Part shown: positions 11,141-23,000 of the stretch, piece by piece
Layout of the letters: every line of letters starts with the position of its first letter
Numbering within the stretch: position 1 is the stretch's first letter
Assembly: GCF_932526225.1 (NCBI RefSeq)
Contig: NC_064047.1
Span: forward strand, 7,749,501 to 7,813,500
Source of the DNA: Nematostella vectensis
Taxonomy: Eukaryota; Cnidaria; Anthozoa; Actiniaria; Edwardsiidae
DNA: 64,000 nucleotides
Direction of reading: 5' to 3'
The notes under the pieces: generated by a model
What the model was told of the DNA's origin: nothing
Databases searched by the model: none
What the model saw: only the letters and a program-made list of their open reading frames with translations
Translations under genes and position numbers: made by a program

Positions 11141-14100
11141 TTACAGGGTTTCCTGTACTCCCAACCTTATCCACAGAAAGGGGACATAGATTCCTGTGAT
11201 GTCACAACTCTTACCAATCACAGCCCGATCAGAAACCTGGGTAAGACTGCCTGGATCAAGAAGGATAATTCCCCCTGACCCTCCTAAGTCCTTAATCTCT
11301 ACTACTTCCCTTCTGCCTCCACTTCCTAATGTTCCTTACCTGATCTCGATGAGAACTCTCGCCCTTTTGCTCCAGATAATAGTGCAAAGCCTCAAGTAGT
11401 TTTGTTGCTTCACTGACTAGAAAGAAACTAATCTTTAATGAAGAATTTTGATAATTACATTATAGTAAAGCTGGAAGGAGCAGAACTCTCTTCTCATCGC
11501 CTGATGCCGTGTGTTTAAAGCCCTCAATAGGGACATTACGCAAATAGAACAGCAACAGCAGAAAACAATATAAATGTCAATAGTGGGCATCAAATGCACT
11601 TTGAAAAGTACATTTAGGGCTAAGTTAAAGTATTTTTGGTCACACTCTTTTTGATGTCACTGTTATTGTTTCATAAGGCCCCTAGTTGCTTGTGTTAAGG
11701 TAGACTACGGCAGAAGGCAGACCGTCCTATCTTCTGGTGTATCAAAGCTATGATTCATTATAACAAAAAAACAACTATCTTATTTAAACCAAAATACAGG
11801 TAAAATGGTTTAATTTGCATTGAATACTGCGGGCAAATTAGAAAGACTTTTGGTTGGGGGTGCACTTTTGAGCACAGCTAACAGAGTGAAATAAGCAAGG
11901 GCGGCGTGACAGCTGTCTGCTTAACAGCAAGCAAGCATGCCCTTCCCATGTGGGAACTTGACAGCGACGAAAAATCAAATCTTTCTGACTGATTCATAAG
12001 ACCTGAATAAGTGACGTGATTTCTTCTTCGTCCAAGTTGCCTTCAGTGCAAGTTGTCAAACATTCGTTTGAGGGGGAAAAACTAGAAATCCACAGCTAAG
12101 TAAGTTAAAAAATGAACAGCTCTTGACTACCGTGACATACCTTTCGAAAGTGAGATCCAGACAATAGCCAACATCAAACAGCTCAAAATCACAGGAGCTA
12201 AAATAATGCAATCATTATAGATAGTATGAGAGGCGGGGCTAAATGTTATCATGATAGCAGGTAGTGTAAGAGGTGGGGCTAAATGCAGTCATGATAGTTA
12301 ATATGAGAGGTGGGGCTTAATGTAATCATGATAGGTAATATGAGAGGTGGGGCTAAATGTAATCATGATAGGTAATATGAGAGGTGGGGCTAAATGTAAT
12401 CATGATAGGTAATATGAGAGGTGGGGCTAAATGTAATCATGATAGGTAATATGAGAGGTGGGGCTAAATGTAATCATGAAAGGTAATATGAGAAGTGGGG
12501 CTAAATGTAATCATGATAGGTAATATGAGAGGTGGGGCTAAATGTAATCATGATAGGTAATATGAGAGGTGGGGCTAAATGTAATCATGATAGGTAATAT
12601 GAGAGGTGGGGCTAAATGTAATCATGATGGGTAATATGAGAGGTGGGGCTAAATGTAATCATGATAGGTAATATGAGAGGTGGGGCTAAATGTAATCATG
12701 ATAGGTAATATGAGAGGTGGGGCTAAATGTAATGATGATAGGTTATATGAGCAGTGGGGCTAAATGTAATCATGATAGTAAATATGAGAGGTGGGGCTAA
12801 ATTTAATCAAAATAGGTAGTATGAGAGGTGGGGCTAAATGTAATCATGATAGGTAATATGAGAGGTGGGGCTAATGTAATCATGATAGGTAATATGAGAG
12901 GTGGGGCTAAATGTAATCATGATAGGTAATATGAGAGGTGGGGCTAAATGTAATCATGATAGGTAATATGAGAGGTGGGGCTAAATGTAATCATGATAGG
13001 TAATATGAGAGGTGGGGCTAAATGTAATGATGATAGGTAATATGAGCAGTGGGGCTAAATGTAATCATGATAGTAAATATGAGAGGTGGGGCTAAATTTA
13101 ATCAAAATAGGTAGTATGAGAGGTGGGGCTAAATGTAATCATGATAGGTAATATGAGAGGTGGGGCTAATGTAATCATGATAGGTAATATGAGAGGTGGG
13201 GCTAAATGTAATCATGATAGGTAATATGAGAGGTGGGGCTAAATGTAATCATGATAGGTAATATGAGAGGTGGGGCTAAATGTAATCATGATAGGTAATA
13301 TGAGAGGTGGGGCTAAATGTTATCATGATAGGTAATATGAGAGGTGGGGCTAAATGTAATCATGATAGGTAATATGAGAGGTGGGGCTAAATGTAATCAT
13401 AATAGGTAATATGAGAGGTAGGGCTAAATGTAATTATGATAGGTAATATGAGAGGTAGGGCTAAATGTAATGATGATAGGTAATATGAGAAGTGGGGCTA
13501 AATGTAATCATGATAGGTAATATGAGAGGTGGGGCTAAATGTAATCAGGATAGGTAATATAAGGGGTGGAGCTGCAAAGGAGGTTAAGAGGTTTTATCCA
13601 CAGGCATCTCAGAATTGACTAGAACAAAAAAAAACTATAACTTTTCTAGCTTTATTCCGCAAATAGGCATCCAAAGTCCAAGGAATATGAACTGAACTAA
13701 ACCAATCAATAAGATTACCTGGAACTAGTGACCTTGATAATGTTCCCATGATGCTTTGAAGCAATGATTGACAGGTGTCACTCAAGGTTGCAGTGGATTC
13801 AGACATAACACCAGGACATGGGCTACCGAACAACTTGAGGGCTGAAGTTTTCAGAACACATTTTGAATGTCGGCATAAGTTATTATCTGATTTGCTTTAT
13901 CTGCTGTCAGTATTAAGTTAGTTATTTTCTATAGGTTTAGATCAATTTCTCTGTTGGGATTGCTGTCTGTCTATTTGCCTGCCTTATGTGTCAATCTTGA
14001 GTGTTCACCTAAAAACAGTGCACACAGAAATCAAATGAGTACCAATCAAGTTCCTGTTTTAAGACACATTTTTGCTTGGTAAAAAATGGGGTAAGGGGTT

Positions 14101-16838
14101 TTTGTACCCTGGTTCCAGAGCCTTGAACATCTCTCTATTTAGTAGCCAACCTTGAGATGAGGCTCTGGCCTCTTAAAGTGCAATTTCGACTTCTGCTTGG
14201 TTCAGAATCTGAATGTGGTCTCTGATTGGCCAATTGACGCGTGGTCATGGAAACCAAGAAATTCTGACAGTTTTCTAGTGTATTTTCGCTTCAGGTTTAA
14301 AAGGTCTGATTCTTGACACTAACTCTACAGTAATGATCCCATGGGTTTTCAGATGAATTTTGTTGTTTTTAACTTGGTTTTTCATGCGCTTTTCATACTC
14401 GTGAACTTGATTCCCGAGCGAAGAGATGTTTATATCCAAGTTAGCACCATGTGAAACTGACACATGCTTATCACAAAATATTAACATGGAAGTGAGGAAT
14501 AAGTCAAAATTGCGCTTCGAGAGGCCAGAGCCTCGTCTCAATCTCACTGGCCACTAAATAGATGTTCGAGTCTCTGGAACCAGGGTAGGGTTTTTGTACC
14601 CTGACTGAATTTTTCAGGGATGGTCCCCATTAAAAAAATGTATGGAAGATCCAAATGTATCCCACTGAAATCCTTAAATTAAACCACTGGAATCCACAAA
14701 ATTATCCAATAAAATGTACACATTTTTCCACTTGAATTCACAAATTTATCTTGAACTATCAGGATAGTGCCTTTTCCTTGGTTCAATCCCTGAATATAGT
14801 GAAAACTATCTTGACAATTTATGGTCATGTGCACTCACCTCTTATGATACTATTGGTCAGGACAACACAAGCTTTATGACAGCTGCCAATCATGTCATGA
14901 CAACACAGGAGTAGAAAGCTATAGTTAAAGCTGATCACCAGTTCCCATGTCAAGCAGGTCTCTTGGGGGGGCAGACCTAAAACAGAAAAATGTATTCATA
15001 TATAGGGCAAATTAACATGAGACATGATCAATTGCACTTAAAGCAGCAGTGTCACTGGTTTTCTTCCGGTTGACTACGCAACGAAAAAAATATTTCAAAA
15101 TTGTAAGTGTGTCTATTGGAAGTTTCTTTGAGGATGTGACTAAAAAGTTAGAGTGTGTGGCCTGTTAAATAGCGCGGATTTTAATAATTCTTTTGCCTTT
15201 TTTCGGTTGAGGTTTCCATTGGCCCTTCGGAAGTAAAGTGACAATGCCAGTTAAAGGTTGCACATGCTTTGAGCCTGAAAGATGCTGAAAGACACTGGGG
15301 AACACAGAGAGTCAAGGAAAAACACTGATACACACATCAGTTTGATTGACTTTGTACATCAGTAGATAGACCGCTCCACACAGTTTATAAGGCATAGTTT
15401 AATGCTGTTCTTTTCATGTAGTAGTGTTTAAAATGCAGATAAAGTCAATATCATCTCCATTTGCATTTGGAACAGCTTATTAAAGAATATTATCTTAATC
15501 ATACATTAAGCAATTGAAACATTTCAGCTACCATTTATTTCTAGTAAGGGACGCCCCCTCAGGACATGTACAGTATACCCAGGATTTCCTGAGGGGAGTG
15601 CGCAGTCTTAGGAATCATATAAAGAAATAATTTGAAGATTCCTTAAGAAATAAGAAATAGCCCACTTTTGGCCGCCAAGGGTAGGTGCTCGTACACCCTG
15701 CACACACCCATTTGTACGCGCCTGGCCTTGAACCTTCATGGCAGTGGGTATTAGATGGAGTTGTGGTTGAACCAATTGTTTTAATAAAGTGCACCCTTTA
15801 AAGCCCCTTTTCCCTCTAAAAAAAAACAAAAGACAATTTATTGCAGGTCAAAATGAGGGATATTCTGAGCCTTTCTCCTCCCATGTTACACAAGAATCAA
15901 GAACATGCGTTGAAAAAATGACATGGGCTGATCACCATGCAAAGTAAACAAGTATCTGACACTACAATAGTAATTTTTGGGTGTTTAGTCACTAAAAATA
16001 CCTTGAATTCTTTGGATGAGAGATTGAAACCTTTCGAGGAGAGGACAGAGTTCTGCACTGTTCGCATTCTTCTGAAACCCGATCATCACAATAGTTTAAA
16101 AAATTGAAATCTTACAGTGAAATGATATTAGTGGTCAACTGCAAGTATTTGTGGCCATAGAGCATGTGTCATGCTGTGAAAGAATGCTGATTGAAGGATT
16201 TTAAACTCACTTTAAGGTTGCATAGAAGTTTGTTGTTTTCAAGTACCCACTCTCTGAAGTCAAACCTGTTAAAGTTAACTGATGAATAAAGATAGAAAAT
16301 TAATTAATAATGATGATGGTGGTGGTGGTGATGATGGTTGTGGTGCTGATATTGGTGGTTGTATTGTTTGTAAATGGTAGTAGCATGGTGATGGTGGTGG
16401 TGTAGATGTTGATATGGTGGTGATTACAGTAGTAGTGATAATGGTGGTGATTATGTTGGTAGTGGTGGTGTGTGATGGCACTGATGATAATGATGATTGT
16501 ATTGGTGGATGTGTATGGGAGGTTATGGTGGTGGTGGTCATGGTGGTGGGGGTGTCCCTTCTGATGATGGGAGTAGCTGTGATGGTGAGTGGTATAAATG
16601 TTAATGATGGTAGTGGTGGTGTGTGTTAGGTGATGGTGTTGGTGATACTGATGGTAATGGTTATTCCTAGAGATGTTAAACTCTGTGCGGCATTTTCAAA
16701 ACGAATCATTAACTAATTCTAATCAAGAAGAATATAGATACCTTTATCTAGTATAGTTTGGCATTTGATGAATTTCTTGTCATAGTAGAACTTAGCTGCT
16801 TGTTTAAACAGTTCATCAATTTCGATGCTCGAAGTCAT
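11141..16838 (-). CDS. Unrecognised multi-exon gene, single-pass membrane protein candidate
   Basis: I do not recognise this protein. Eight exons on the minus strand join with matching phases and GT-AG ends: 16838-16742, 16278-16211, 16071-16002, 14976-14839, 13841-13719, 12197-12141, 11416-11340 and 11236-11141. That gives about 240 residues starting MTSSIEIDELFKQ. The N-terminal half is helical with aromatic and lysine-rich segments (FREWVLENNKLLCNL, PLLERFQSLIQRI). Exon 4 is rich in cysteine and leucine. Exon 6 encodes a probable transmembrane helix (PVILSCLMLAIVW). Exon 7 is charged and helical (EATKLLEALHYYLE). The 3' end is uncertain: the last exon can end at 11141 (GVQETL), or a 49-bp intron (11214-11166) could lead to another ending (..DKLVVMNCK). 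The beginning faintly recalls the N-terminus of PEX26, but not enough to name it. It starts head-to-head with LSM10, 544 bp away. Intron 5 is filled by a 37-bp minisatellite. Confidence 0.6.
11417..12140. other. Intron 6 of the unrecognised gene
   Basis: No second gene seen. AT-rich, with no clear element. Confidence 0.4.
12192..13572. repeat. 37-bp minisatellite seeded at a 3' splice site
   Basis: About 37 tandem copies of a unit read on the + strand as 'taatcatgataggtaatatg' followed by 'agaggtggggctaaatg'. A block of eight units carrying private variants ('ggttatatgagcagt', 'tagtaaatatg', 'tttaatcaaaatagg') occurs at about 12730-12880 and again near 13025-13180, showing a recent segmental duplication of roughly 294 bp. 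The first copy at the left edge ('ggagctaaaataatgcaatc') overlaps the acceptor of exon 6 (exon edge 12197). On the minus strand every unit therefore shows an acceptor-like 'catttag' followed by 'cccc'. The array fills most of intron 5. Confidence 0.95.
14107..14585. mobile_element. TIR MITE with TA flanks
   Basis: Inverted ends 'ccctggttccagag' and 'ctctggaaccaggg' lie between TA dinucleotides. A second inner pair ('gaggctctggcctctt' and 'gaggccagagcctcg') extends the palindrome. It sits in intron 4 of the unrecognised gene and has no transposase. TA targets suggest a Tc1/mariner-type source. Confidence 0.75.
15042..15250. mobile_element. TTAA-site MITE, copy 2 (diverged, 209 bp)
   Basis: Flanked by TTAA on both sides (15038-15041, 15251-15254). 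The ends ('agcagcagtgtcactggtt' and '..aagtaaagtgacaatgccag') are mutated versions of copies 1 and 3. Inner words such as 'tctattggaagtttcttt' are shared, in inverted orientation relative to copy 1. It lies in intron 3 of the unrecognised gene. Confidence 0.75.
15255..16001. other. Rest of intron 3 of the unrecognised gene
   Basis: No additional exon fits the phase. The 73-codon minus-strand ORF at 15608-15829 lacks splice sites compatible with the gene model and is not called. Confidence 0.4.
16300..16665. repeat. TGG/TGA-rich simple sequence
   Basis: Imperfect 'ggtggtgatgatgg' microsatellite on the + strand filling most of intron 1 of the unrecognised gene. ORFs on both strands (valine-rich one way, threonine/serine/proline-rich the other) are artefacts of it. 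Confidence 0.85.
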
Positions 16839-17382
16839 CTTGCCGTTTCGTCTCGCTCAAAGATTGTTAATAAATCCATCGTTACATTCTACCTCATGAG
16901 CTAAATTAGGATAATATTACAAAATATCCCTCCCATCAAATATATTCTAGTCTATAAAACTACCGGTTCAGGTTTTGCTTCTGTTTTTGTTTCCCGCATT
17001 TTTGTTTAAAAAGTGGACTAGCAAGTACTAACAAAAAACCCCTACTGGGGAGGGGGTTATTGATCTTTATACCGATTAGTATTTTTTTCATCATTCTTTA
17101 GACATAATTCTCATAACATAACCATATCCCAGTCAGTAAATCATATAATAAAAAAATAGGTTAGGGGGTTTTACTAGATCTTTTGAAATTGATTTTATTG
17201 CTATGCGCATTTTATCGCATCTCCCCTCCCTACTTGAAAATAAATTTAGTATTTGGTACAGGTCAGCGGGCGCCAGGTATGTTGGGTATATACTTTAAAG
17301 TAGCTGATATTGTATCAGCAAGCTAAAAATCGGTAGATACAATTTCCTTACATGAAGTACTTATTAGAGTGTAGATTTTATT
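16839..17382. promoter_or_regulatory. Shared upstream region of the unrecognised gene and LSM10
   Basis: 544 bp between two divergent start codons, AT-rich, without coding potential. No TATA box is obvious in either direction. The spacing is close to that of the other two divergent pairs (617 and 597 bp). Bidirectional promoter activity is inferred from arrangement only. Confidence 0.5.
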
Positions 17383-17727
17383 ATGGCGGGAAGGGAAAGA
17401 GCAATAGCTGAGAGAAGTCTTGTATGTCTTATAAAGGCCGTTCAAGGGTATAACACAACTGTCGAACTACGCAACGAGTCATACCTTGAAGGATTTATCG
17501 AGCATGTCGATGGATTCATGAATATTAAAATGAAAGACGTGAAATTCGTGAAAGCAAGCGGGGAAGTTGATAATCTTCCGGCCATGTTTATTGTAGGAAC
17601 GCAAATCCGTTACGTACATATCCCAGATGAGATCGATATGCGGAAAGCGATAGAGCAGGAGCTTGGCAAGATCCAGGGCACAAGAACCGTCAAAAGGGAG
17701 CGGAAGATGAAGAAAAGGAAAATCTAA
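17383..17727 (+). CDS. LSM10: LSM10, Sm-like protein of the U7 snRNP
   Basis: A 114-residue single-exon gene. LSM10 replaces SmD1 in the U7 Sm ring, which with LSM11 directs endonucleolytic 3'-end processing of replication-dependent histone pre-mRNAs in the nucleus. The protein shows the Sm fold. The Sm1 motif covers residues 21-55 (TTVELRNESYLEGFIEHVDGF, then MNIKMKDVKF). The Sm2 motif is near residues 70-80 (GTQIRYVHIPD), and the RYVHIPD spelling is typical of LSM10 and SmD1. A basic tail follows (KRERKMKKRK). The N-terminus (AIAERSLVCLIKAVQG) matches the LSM10 helix 1 pattern. Length is near the human protein (about 123). The lack of introns is noteworthy because its neighbours are intron-rich. 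Confidence 0.93.
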   Translation: MAGRERAIAERSLVCLIKAVQGYNTTVELRNESYLEGFIEHVDGFMNIKMKDVKFVKASGEVDNLPAMFIVGTQIRYVHIPDEIDMRKAIEQELGKIQGTRTVKRERKMKKRKI

Positions 17728-17868
17728 TTTGTCGATTACACCTTTGATAGGTAGGCCAAGACGCCCCCCCCCCCCCCCCCAATAACAAAGTCAGTAAGGT
17801 CACATTGCCCAGCGATACATGGCGTCTTGTTAACCTTCCACCTGGAACATAAATAAACGATTTGTTCT
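17728..17868. other. LSM10 3' flank with poly-C run
   Basis: A poly-C run (17764-17780) lies between the LSM10 stop and the LINE remnant. No typical AATAAA is seen before it apart from 'aataaca' and 'aaataaac'. Confidence 0.4.
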
Positions 17869-17879
17869 GTGATTGGGCC

Positions 17880-19049
17880 ACCCCCTAAGGCACCCCCACA
17901 CCTAGACACAAAGCAATTTGCGGTGGCTGGGAAATCGTGCCAACACGCTATTGTGTACCTCCTGCACTTGACACTAGAGGCTTTAGACCGAGGCGGCGTA
18001 TGGGTGCGGCGGTTCTTTGCTGACTTTAAGAAAGGATTTGACCTAATAGACCACCACATCCTGTTAAATAAGCTTTGTAGCCTAGATATCCACCCCTGTC
18101 TACTCAGGTGGATTGCTTCCTTTTTAGAAGGTAGAACCCAGGTAGTAAGCATAGCATCCTCAACATCACCACCACTCAACCTCAATGGAGGAATATCACA
18201 TGGAACACGCCTAGGTCCTATTCTATTCGCAGTTATGGTCAATGACCTTCTCCGCTGCTGGCTTCCACGCGCGAAGTTCGTCGACGTCCTTACAGCTATT
18301 GAAATTATTCCCAGAAACGCGCCATCCACCTTACCATTTATAGTATCGCAGGTCCAGCCGTTCGCAACTAGCAATAATATGTTACCATCTTAGAAGAAGT
18401 CAAGTCCTTTAAATTTCTCGGGGTCTTCATTACTCACGACTTGACGTGGGAGGTACATTGTGACTCTATAGTGAAAAAAGCAAACCGGCGCCTGTATGCT
18501 ATAAGGCAGCTAAAGCGCTGTGGCGTGTCTACTGATAACATTATAGTGGTTTATCGCTCCCTTGTGCGATCCACGCTCGAGTAGGCAAGCGTCGTTTTCG
18601 CAGACCTGCCACGCTACCTTTCTGATCCATTGGAGAGAGTCCAGAAACGCGCCCTCGCCATTATCTATCCGGGCTTGGATTACAAGGAAGCTCTAACTAG
18701 GGCAAACCTTACCACCCTTGAAGATCGTCGGACTGAGTACCTGCTGCAGGTTTATCTCTTGTTTGTCGCCACAAAACCCAGTGTACCGGCTTGTGCAAGA
18801 CCGCATTGAGGCTACTACCCATAGCTACCAGTTAAGAACGCGCACTGGCAATCACATCAAACCTTTTGCGATCAATAGATTTGGCAACTTTGTCACAAAC
18901 AAACACGCGCTGGCCTTGGCTATCTGACTGCCCACACTACCTTTATATTTATTATATTGTATCAATTAATCATTATTTATTATATTTGATATTGGAATCC
19001 TGTAATTTAGCTTTTAAGGCTACGGGAGGACTAATAAACGAGTATTATT
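17880..19049 (+). mobile_element. 5'-truncated LINE with dead reverse transcriptase
   Basis: The remnant covers the middle and C-terminal parts of a non-LTR reverse transcriptase. An open frame at 17869-18393 contains FADFKKGFDLIDHH, FLEGRTQV and GISHGTRLGPILFAVMVNDL, all classic RT fingers and palm blocks. The catalytic position reads FVDV where the family has FVDD or YADD, so one metal-binding aspartate is lost. A frameshift near 18390 moves the rest to another frame (FKFLGVFITHDLTWEVH, RRLYAIRQLKRCGV), which has an in-frame stop near 18582. It resembles the jockey/CR1-type group, judged by eye. It is inactive and sits between the convergent ends of LSM10 and FAM228. Confidence 0.88.
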
Positions 19050-19083
19050 AATGAATCTGAGAGGAAACCCTCTCAGATTCATT
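19050..19083. other. Perfect 15-bp stem hairpin at the LINE 3' end
   Basis: Arms 'aatgaatctgagagg' and 'cctctcagattcatt' are separated by 4 nt. It follows directly on the LINE remnant and may be part of its 3' tail, which some LINE groups use for template recognition. It could also be an unrelated small palindrome. Confidence 0.6.
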
Positions 19084-20064
19084 GGGTCCTCATGATTTGG
19101 CTTGAAAATAGTTTTCAGTTTGGAAATAATTTGAGTAAATCACTGAAGGCTCCTAGAATACCATTGGCTTGACTGTTGACGAACTGAATAACACTCAGGG
19201 GTAGATAGGTTTCCTTATATTTCCTGTTTTCTCAAGCCAAATATCTGAAAATATGGGGCCACGGCCCGCTCATCCCACCCCTAGATCCGCTACTGACACT
19301 GGTTGTATTATTCACAGTACATAGTGGCAAGACAAGCCTTCTAGCCAATAAAAAGCACATACTCTCAAAGTGCATTATCACAATTAGCTGAATTATATAT
19401 ATATTTAATTTGATAAAAAATTGTTATATTTTACAAATGAAAATATTCTTGTAGCAATTATACAAATGTATTTTTTTTTAATGTGGTGGTGTACTGTATT
19501 AAACTATACAAAAATATCTACTTGTCTAAAAAAGTGTAGATGCTGTGGTGGTTTGGTAGTATTTAAGGCTGAGTCATTGTGAGATTGATTTTTTTTCTTT
19601 TTTTTTTTTACAATACAGTACTTCGTATAAGCATAACAGCTTTGGACCTTTCAAACAGTCATTTTAAAATTGAGCTTACGTACTGAATGGCACCACTCCA
19701 TTTAAAGCAGCCTTTTCCTCCAAATGATAAAAAGTATAGTTGCTCAATATTCAATATGCATATCTAACAAAAAAAAGTTTCCTTGAAATTTGCAGCTCTA
19801 AGACATTTGCTTCATTTTTATAACACACAAGAAAGTTAACTAGACTTTGTTATCTGGTTTCATTGGAGAGAAAAAAAGAGAGTGTTTTTAAGAGTAAACT
19901 ATTTTTGCATAAGACAATGTTTTTTTTTTTTTTTTCGTGTAAATCTCAATCCAACCTATTGTAAATAACGCTATCTCAACCCGTTATCAGCAATGGGAAA
20001 TTAAATTTGTAGACATGATGTGGGCTTTGTGAATTGTGTCATCTTTGTGTGATAAAAGTATTTT
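19084..20064. other. Intergenic DNA between convergent LSM10/LINE and FAM228
   Basis: AT-rich with several poly-T and TA runs and no exon. The part near 20064 should hold the FAM228 3' UTR on the minus strand. Confidence 0.5.
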
Positions 20065-23000
20065 CTAGTATGAAGCATTCAGCTGGAGTTCGGGTCTGTA
20101 TTCAAAGCTGCTTCCTAGTGGTAAGACATTAGGAATACGTGGATGATATGTTGCTGGAGGTTGTGATATCGAGGGAAGTTCAGGCCACTCAATGTCTAGT
20201 GTAGTAGCATGTTTCTCTCTATACTGGCGCTTTTTCTGTGCTCGTAATTCAACATCTAGTAAAGCCGGGCTTGTTTCTGCTTTGCTTATCTCCTCAAAGT
20301 CAATGTCTGTGTCATTGTAGGTTCCTTTCATACGTAACCTGAAAACAAAGTAGTCGAGGATTATAAAAGGTATTAAAAACTTTGTATGTATCATGGCATT
20401 GCAGGCAACATGCAGCATGAATTTTACTCATTTTAGTACTTTAGAAAATTAAACAGAATTTGAAAGATGTGTTATGGAAAGTAATTGAACTCTACTTGCC
20501 CAATTATGAACTTTTAGGTCTAGGTATCTTGAAAAAATATATATATATAACATTTGTTTCTTTCCATCAAAACGTTTCACTATTTGTTGCACTCTTGGAA
20601 AGTACTAATGAATGATAAGTAGTAATGTAAAATAATGACAACACAACTAATCTTTAGACCTAGAAAACATCTTCCGCCATTTCTCCTCCCATCTGTAGTG
20701 CAGATACATAAATATCATTTGCAACCTTCTTTCTCAGTATTTACCTTTATACACACTTGCCCAAAGACTAGTTTTACTAAAAAACCTTGCAATGTGAACA
20801 ACTAACATTTAATTTTTCTTACTTTTATTGTTAGCTTATATAGTGGTTTTCAAAAATTATGTGAAATACTATTTAGTTTATTTCGTACAACTGTAATACA
20901 CTGTAATGTTTTTGTTCTCTTTTGTTCTGGCTCGACTATTACACTTGAACAATTACATTTTGTTGCATAGGATTTTGAAAACCACTCTTAGTGAAAGACT
21001 AAGCTAAATTAAATGTTAGACTATCTAGGCTTTATTTTAAGCTGATGTTGAGCATTGTGGTCAAACTCACTGAGAAACAGCAGATAATCATGCCCATCAT
21101 TGAAGGACAGTTGTTGAGTGCTATCATGAGTAAGTTGTTAAGTGTTATCAGTTGCGGATTTCATGTATAAAAATTTTTGTGTTTCGTGTATTGGTCGCAA
21201 TCCAAGACCTCAAGCACATACTGTAAGTAATTCTTTATCATTTGATGTAATAAAAGCACGTACATAAAATTATGAAACAAAATTTGATACACCCAAAGTG
21301 GCAATCACCCTAGACTTACCCACTGCGCATCCTGACGTCACTATCAATATCATGCAACTGCATCCTGAGCCATGTCTTACACTCCGTCCCTTGCCGTCCC
21401 AATGGTACAAGAGGTGGCGGTGGTTTGCGAATGTTTTCTATTTCCTTATCTGGCATCCTTTCTCCTGTTATGCAGCCCAATTCTATTCTGTCTTCTTCTG
21501 ATCTTGTTGCTCCTGGCGATATAAGACAGTCGTCCAGTTTTGTAGTAATAGCCTAAAAGACAAATATTAAAACAAAAATGTTAATCATACAGTAATGAAC
21601 TTGTGGTGTAGGTGACTTTTCACATGAGCTATCAAGTTTTACGAACAGTCAGTAAAGACTAAAATGTGCACAAGTACTTTTAAGAATTTGATACATTTGC
21701 AAACATGCACTTGAAAATTGAATAATTTATAGCGCTACTGTCACATCATAAACCATTTGACTGCACAGCAAGGAAATTAATTGGCCACCATTTTTTTTTT
21801 TTTAGCTTTTCCCAGAGAAGAATGGATTTGAATTCTTGGTGTTCCCAGGCCCATACCCAGGATTTTCCTTTGGGGGGAGGTGCGAAATCTGAAAAAGTTG
21901 ACCTAATTTTTCAGGGGGGATGTGCGTTTTTATAAAAAATCTGACCACCCCTGCAAGAACCAAAAAGGATTTTTTTAGCCATTGCAGTTTTTCCAGGGGA
22001 TGTCTATTATCAGATTTGGCTTCAAAAAATTATGCTTTATAGTTCTGTCTTTGTCCACAAAATAGCATGTCTATTGTGAACCAGTGTGTGTGTGTGGGGG
22101 AGGGGGGGTGCGAACCCACCCCTAGCACCCCCCATGGGTATATGGGCCTGGTTCCAGCAACAATAAGTTCAGCTATAAGCTTACACATAATATGTAGCTA
22201 TTAGCTTTTTCACCATTAGCCAAAGGTTAGAGCCACATACTGACTAGAATTGATGAAAGCAGCTCCCTCTCACAAAACAAACATTTCCACAGTTACATTG
22301 AGTAGTCATTATAACTTAACATACACAAGCTGACATTTGGTAACATGATGGATGTTATTAATTATTTTAGGGTGATTAACAGATCAGATGCAATCAAGAA
22401 GCTGCAGCGAAAATGTGAAGGTGTACAACTGCATTTTGCAGATCAAACTCATTGGACAGTAAAATGGCATTGAGAAACACAGCCTATGTACAAACAAGAA
22501 TAAACAGTAAAAAATGCTGGGTTGCAATGTCTTTAACTTGTGGAGAGGTGACACTTGAGGGTATATGAACTAAAAGAAAACTGCACCTCAACAATGTCAA
22601 GGGTTACCCCAAGTTCCTAATGCTATAAGAACAAGAACTCAAAGACAAAACAAACAACAATTACACCAGTCATTTGTGAGTTCAAAATAACATCATATGA
22701 GGATTTGTAACTACTGTAGCAAGCTCATTGCCAGGGATGGGGTAGGCAGGGGGGAGCACCACCTTAGATTGGGAGGTCTGTTTAAATGAAAGAAAACTGT
22801 GTATCACTGAGTAAGGAGAATATTCCTCGAAGAAAATACTGGCTAAAAATCTAGGTGAAAATGGTATAAAAGCTTGATTTGCAAATATTTAGTTTTGAAA
22901 CACGACTAGTAAAGCTGTGGAAATATGTAATGTAATGTTTGTTTTGGCCATTCACATACTACATAGATTTGCAAACAGTTAACTATTATAGGGACTATCA

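Noticed and set aside
12192..13572. CRISPR-like array
   Set aside because: Pure tandem repeat without spacers inside an intron.
17736..18374. 212-residue minus-strand ORF
   Set aside because: It is the antisense shadow of the reverse transcriptase on the + strand.
19050..19083. Histone-type 3' stem-loop near LSM10
   Set aside because: The stem is 15 bp with a 4-nt loop unlike the 6-bp histone stem with its conserved flanks, no histone gene is nearby, and it belongs to the LINE tail region.
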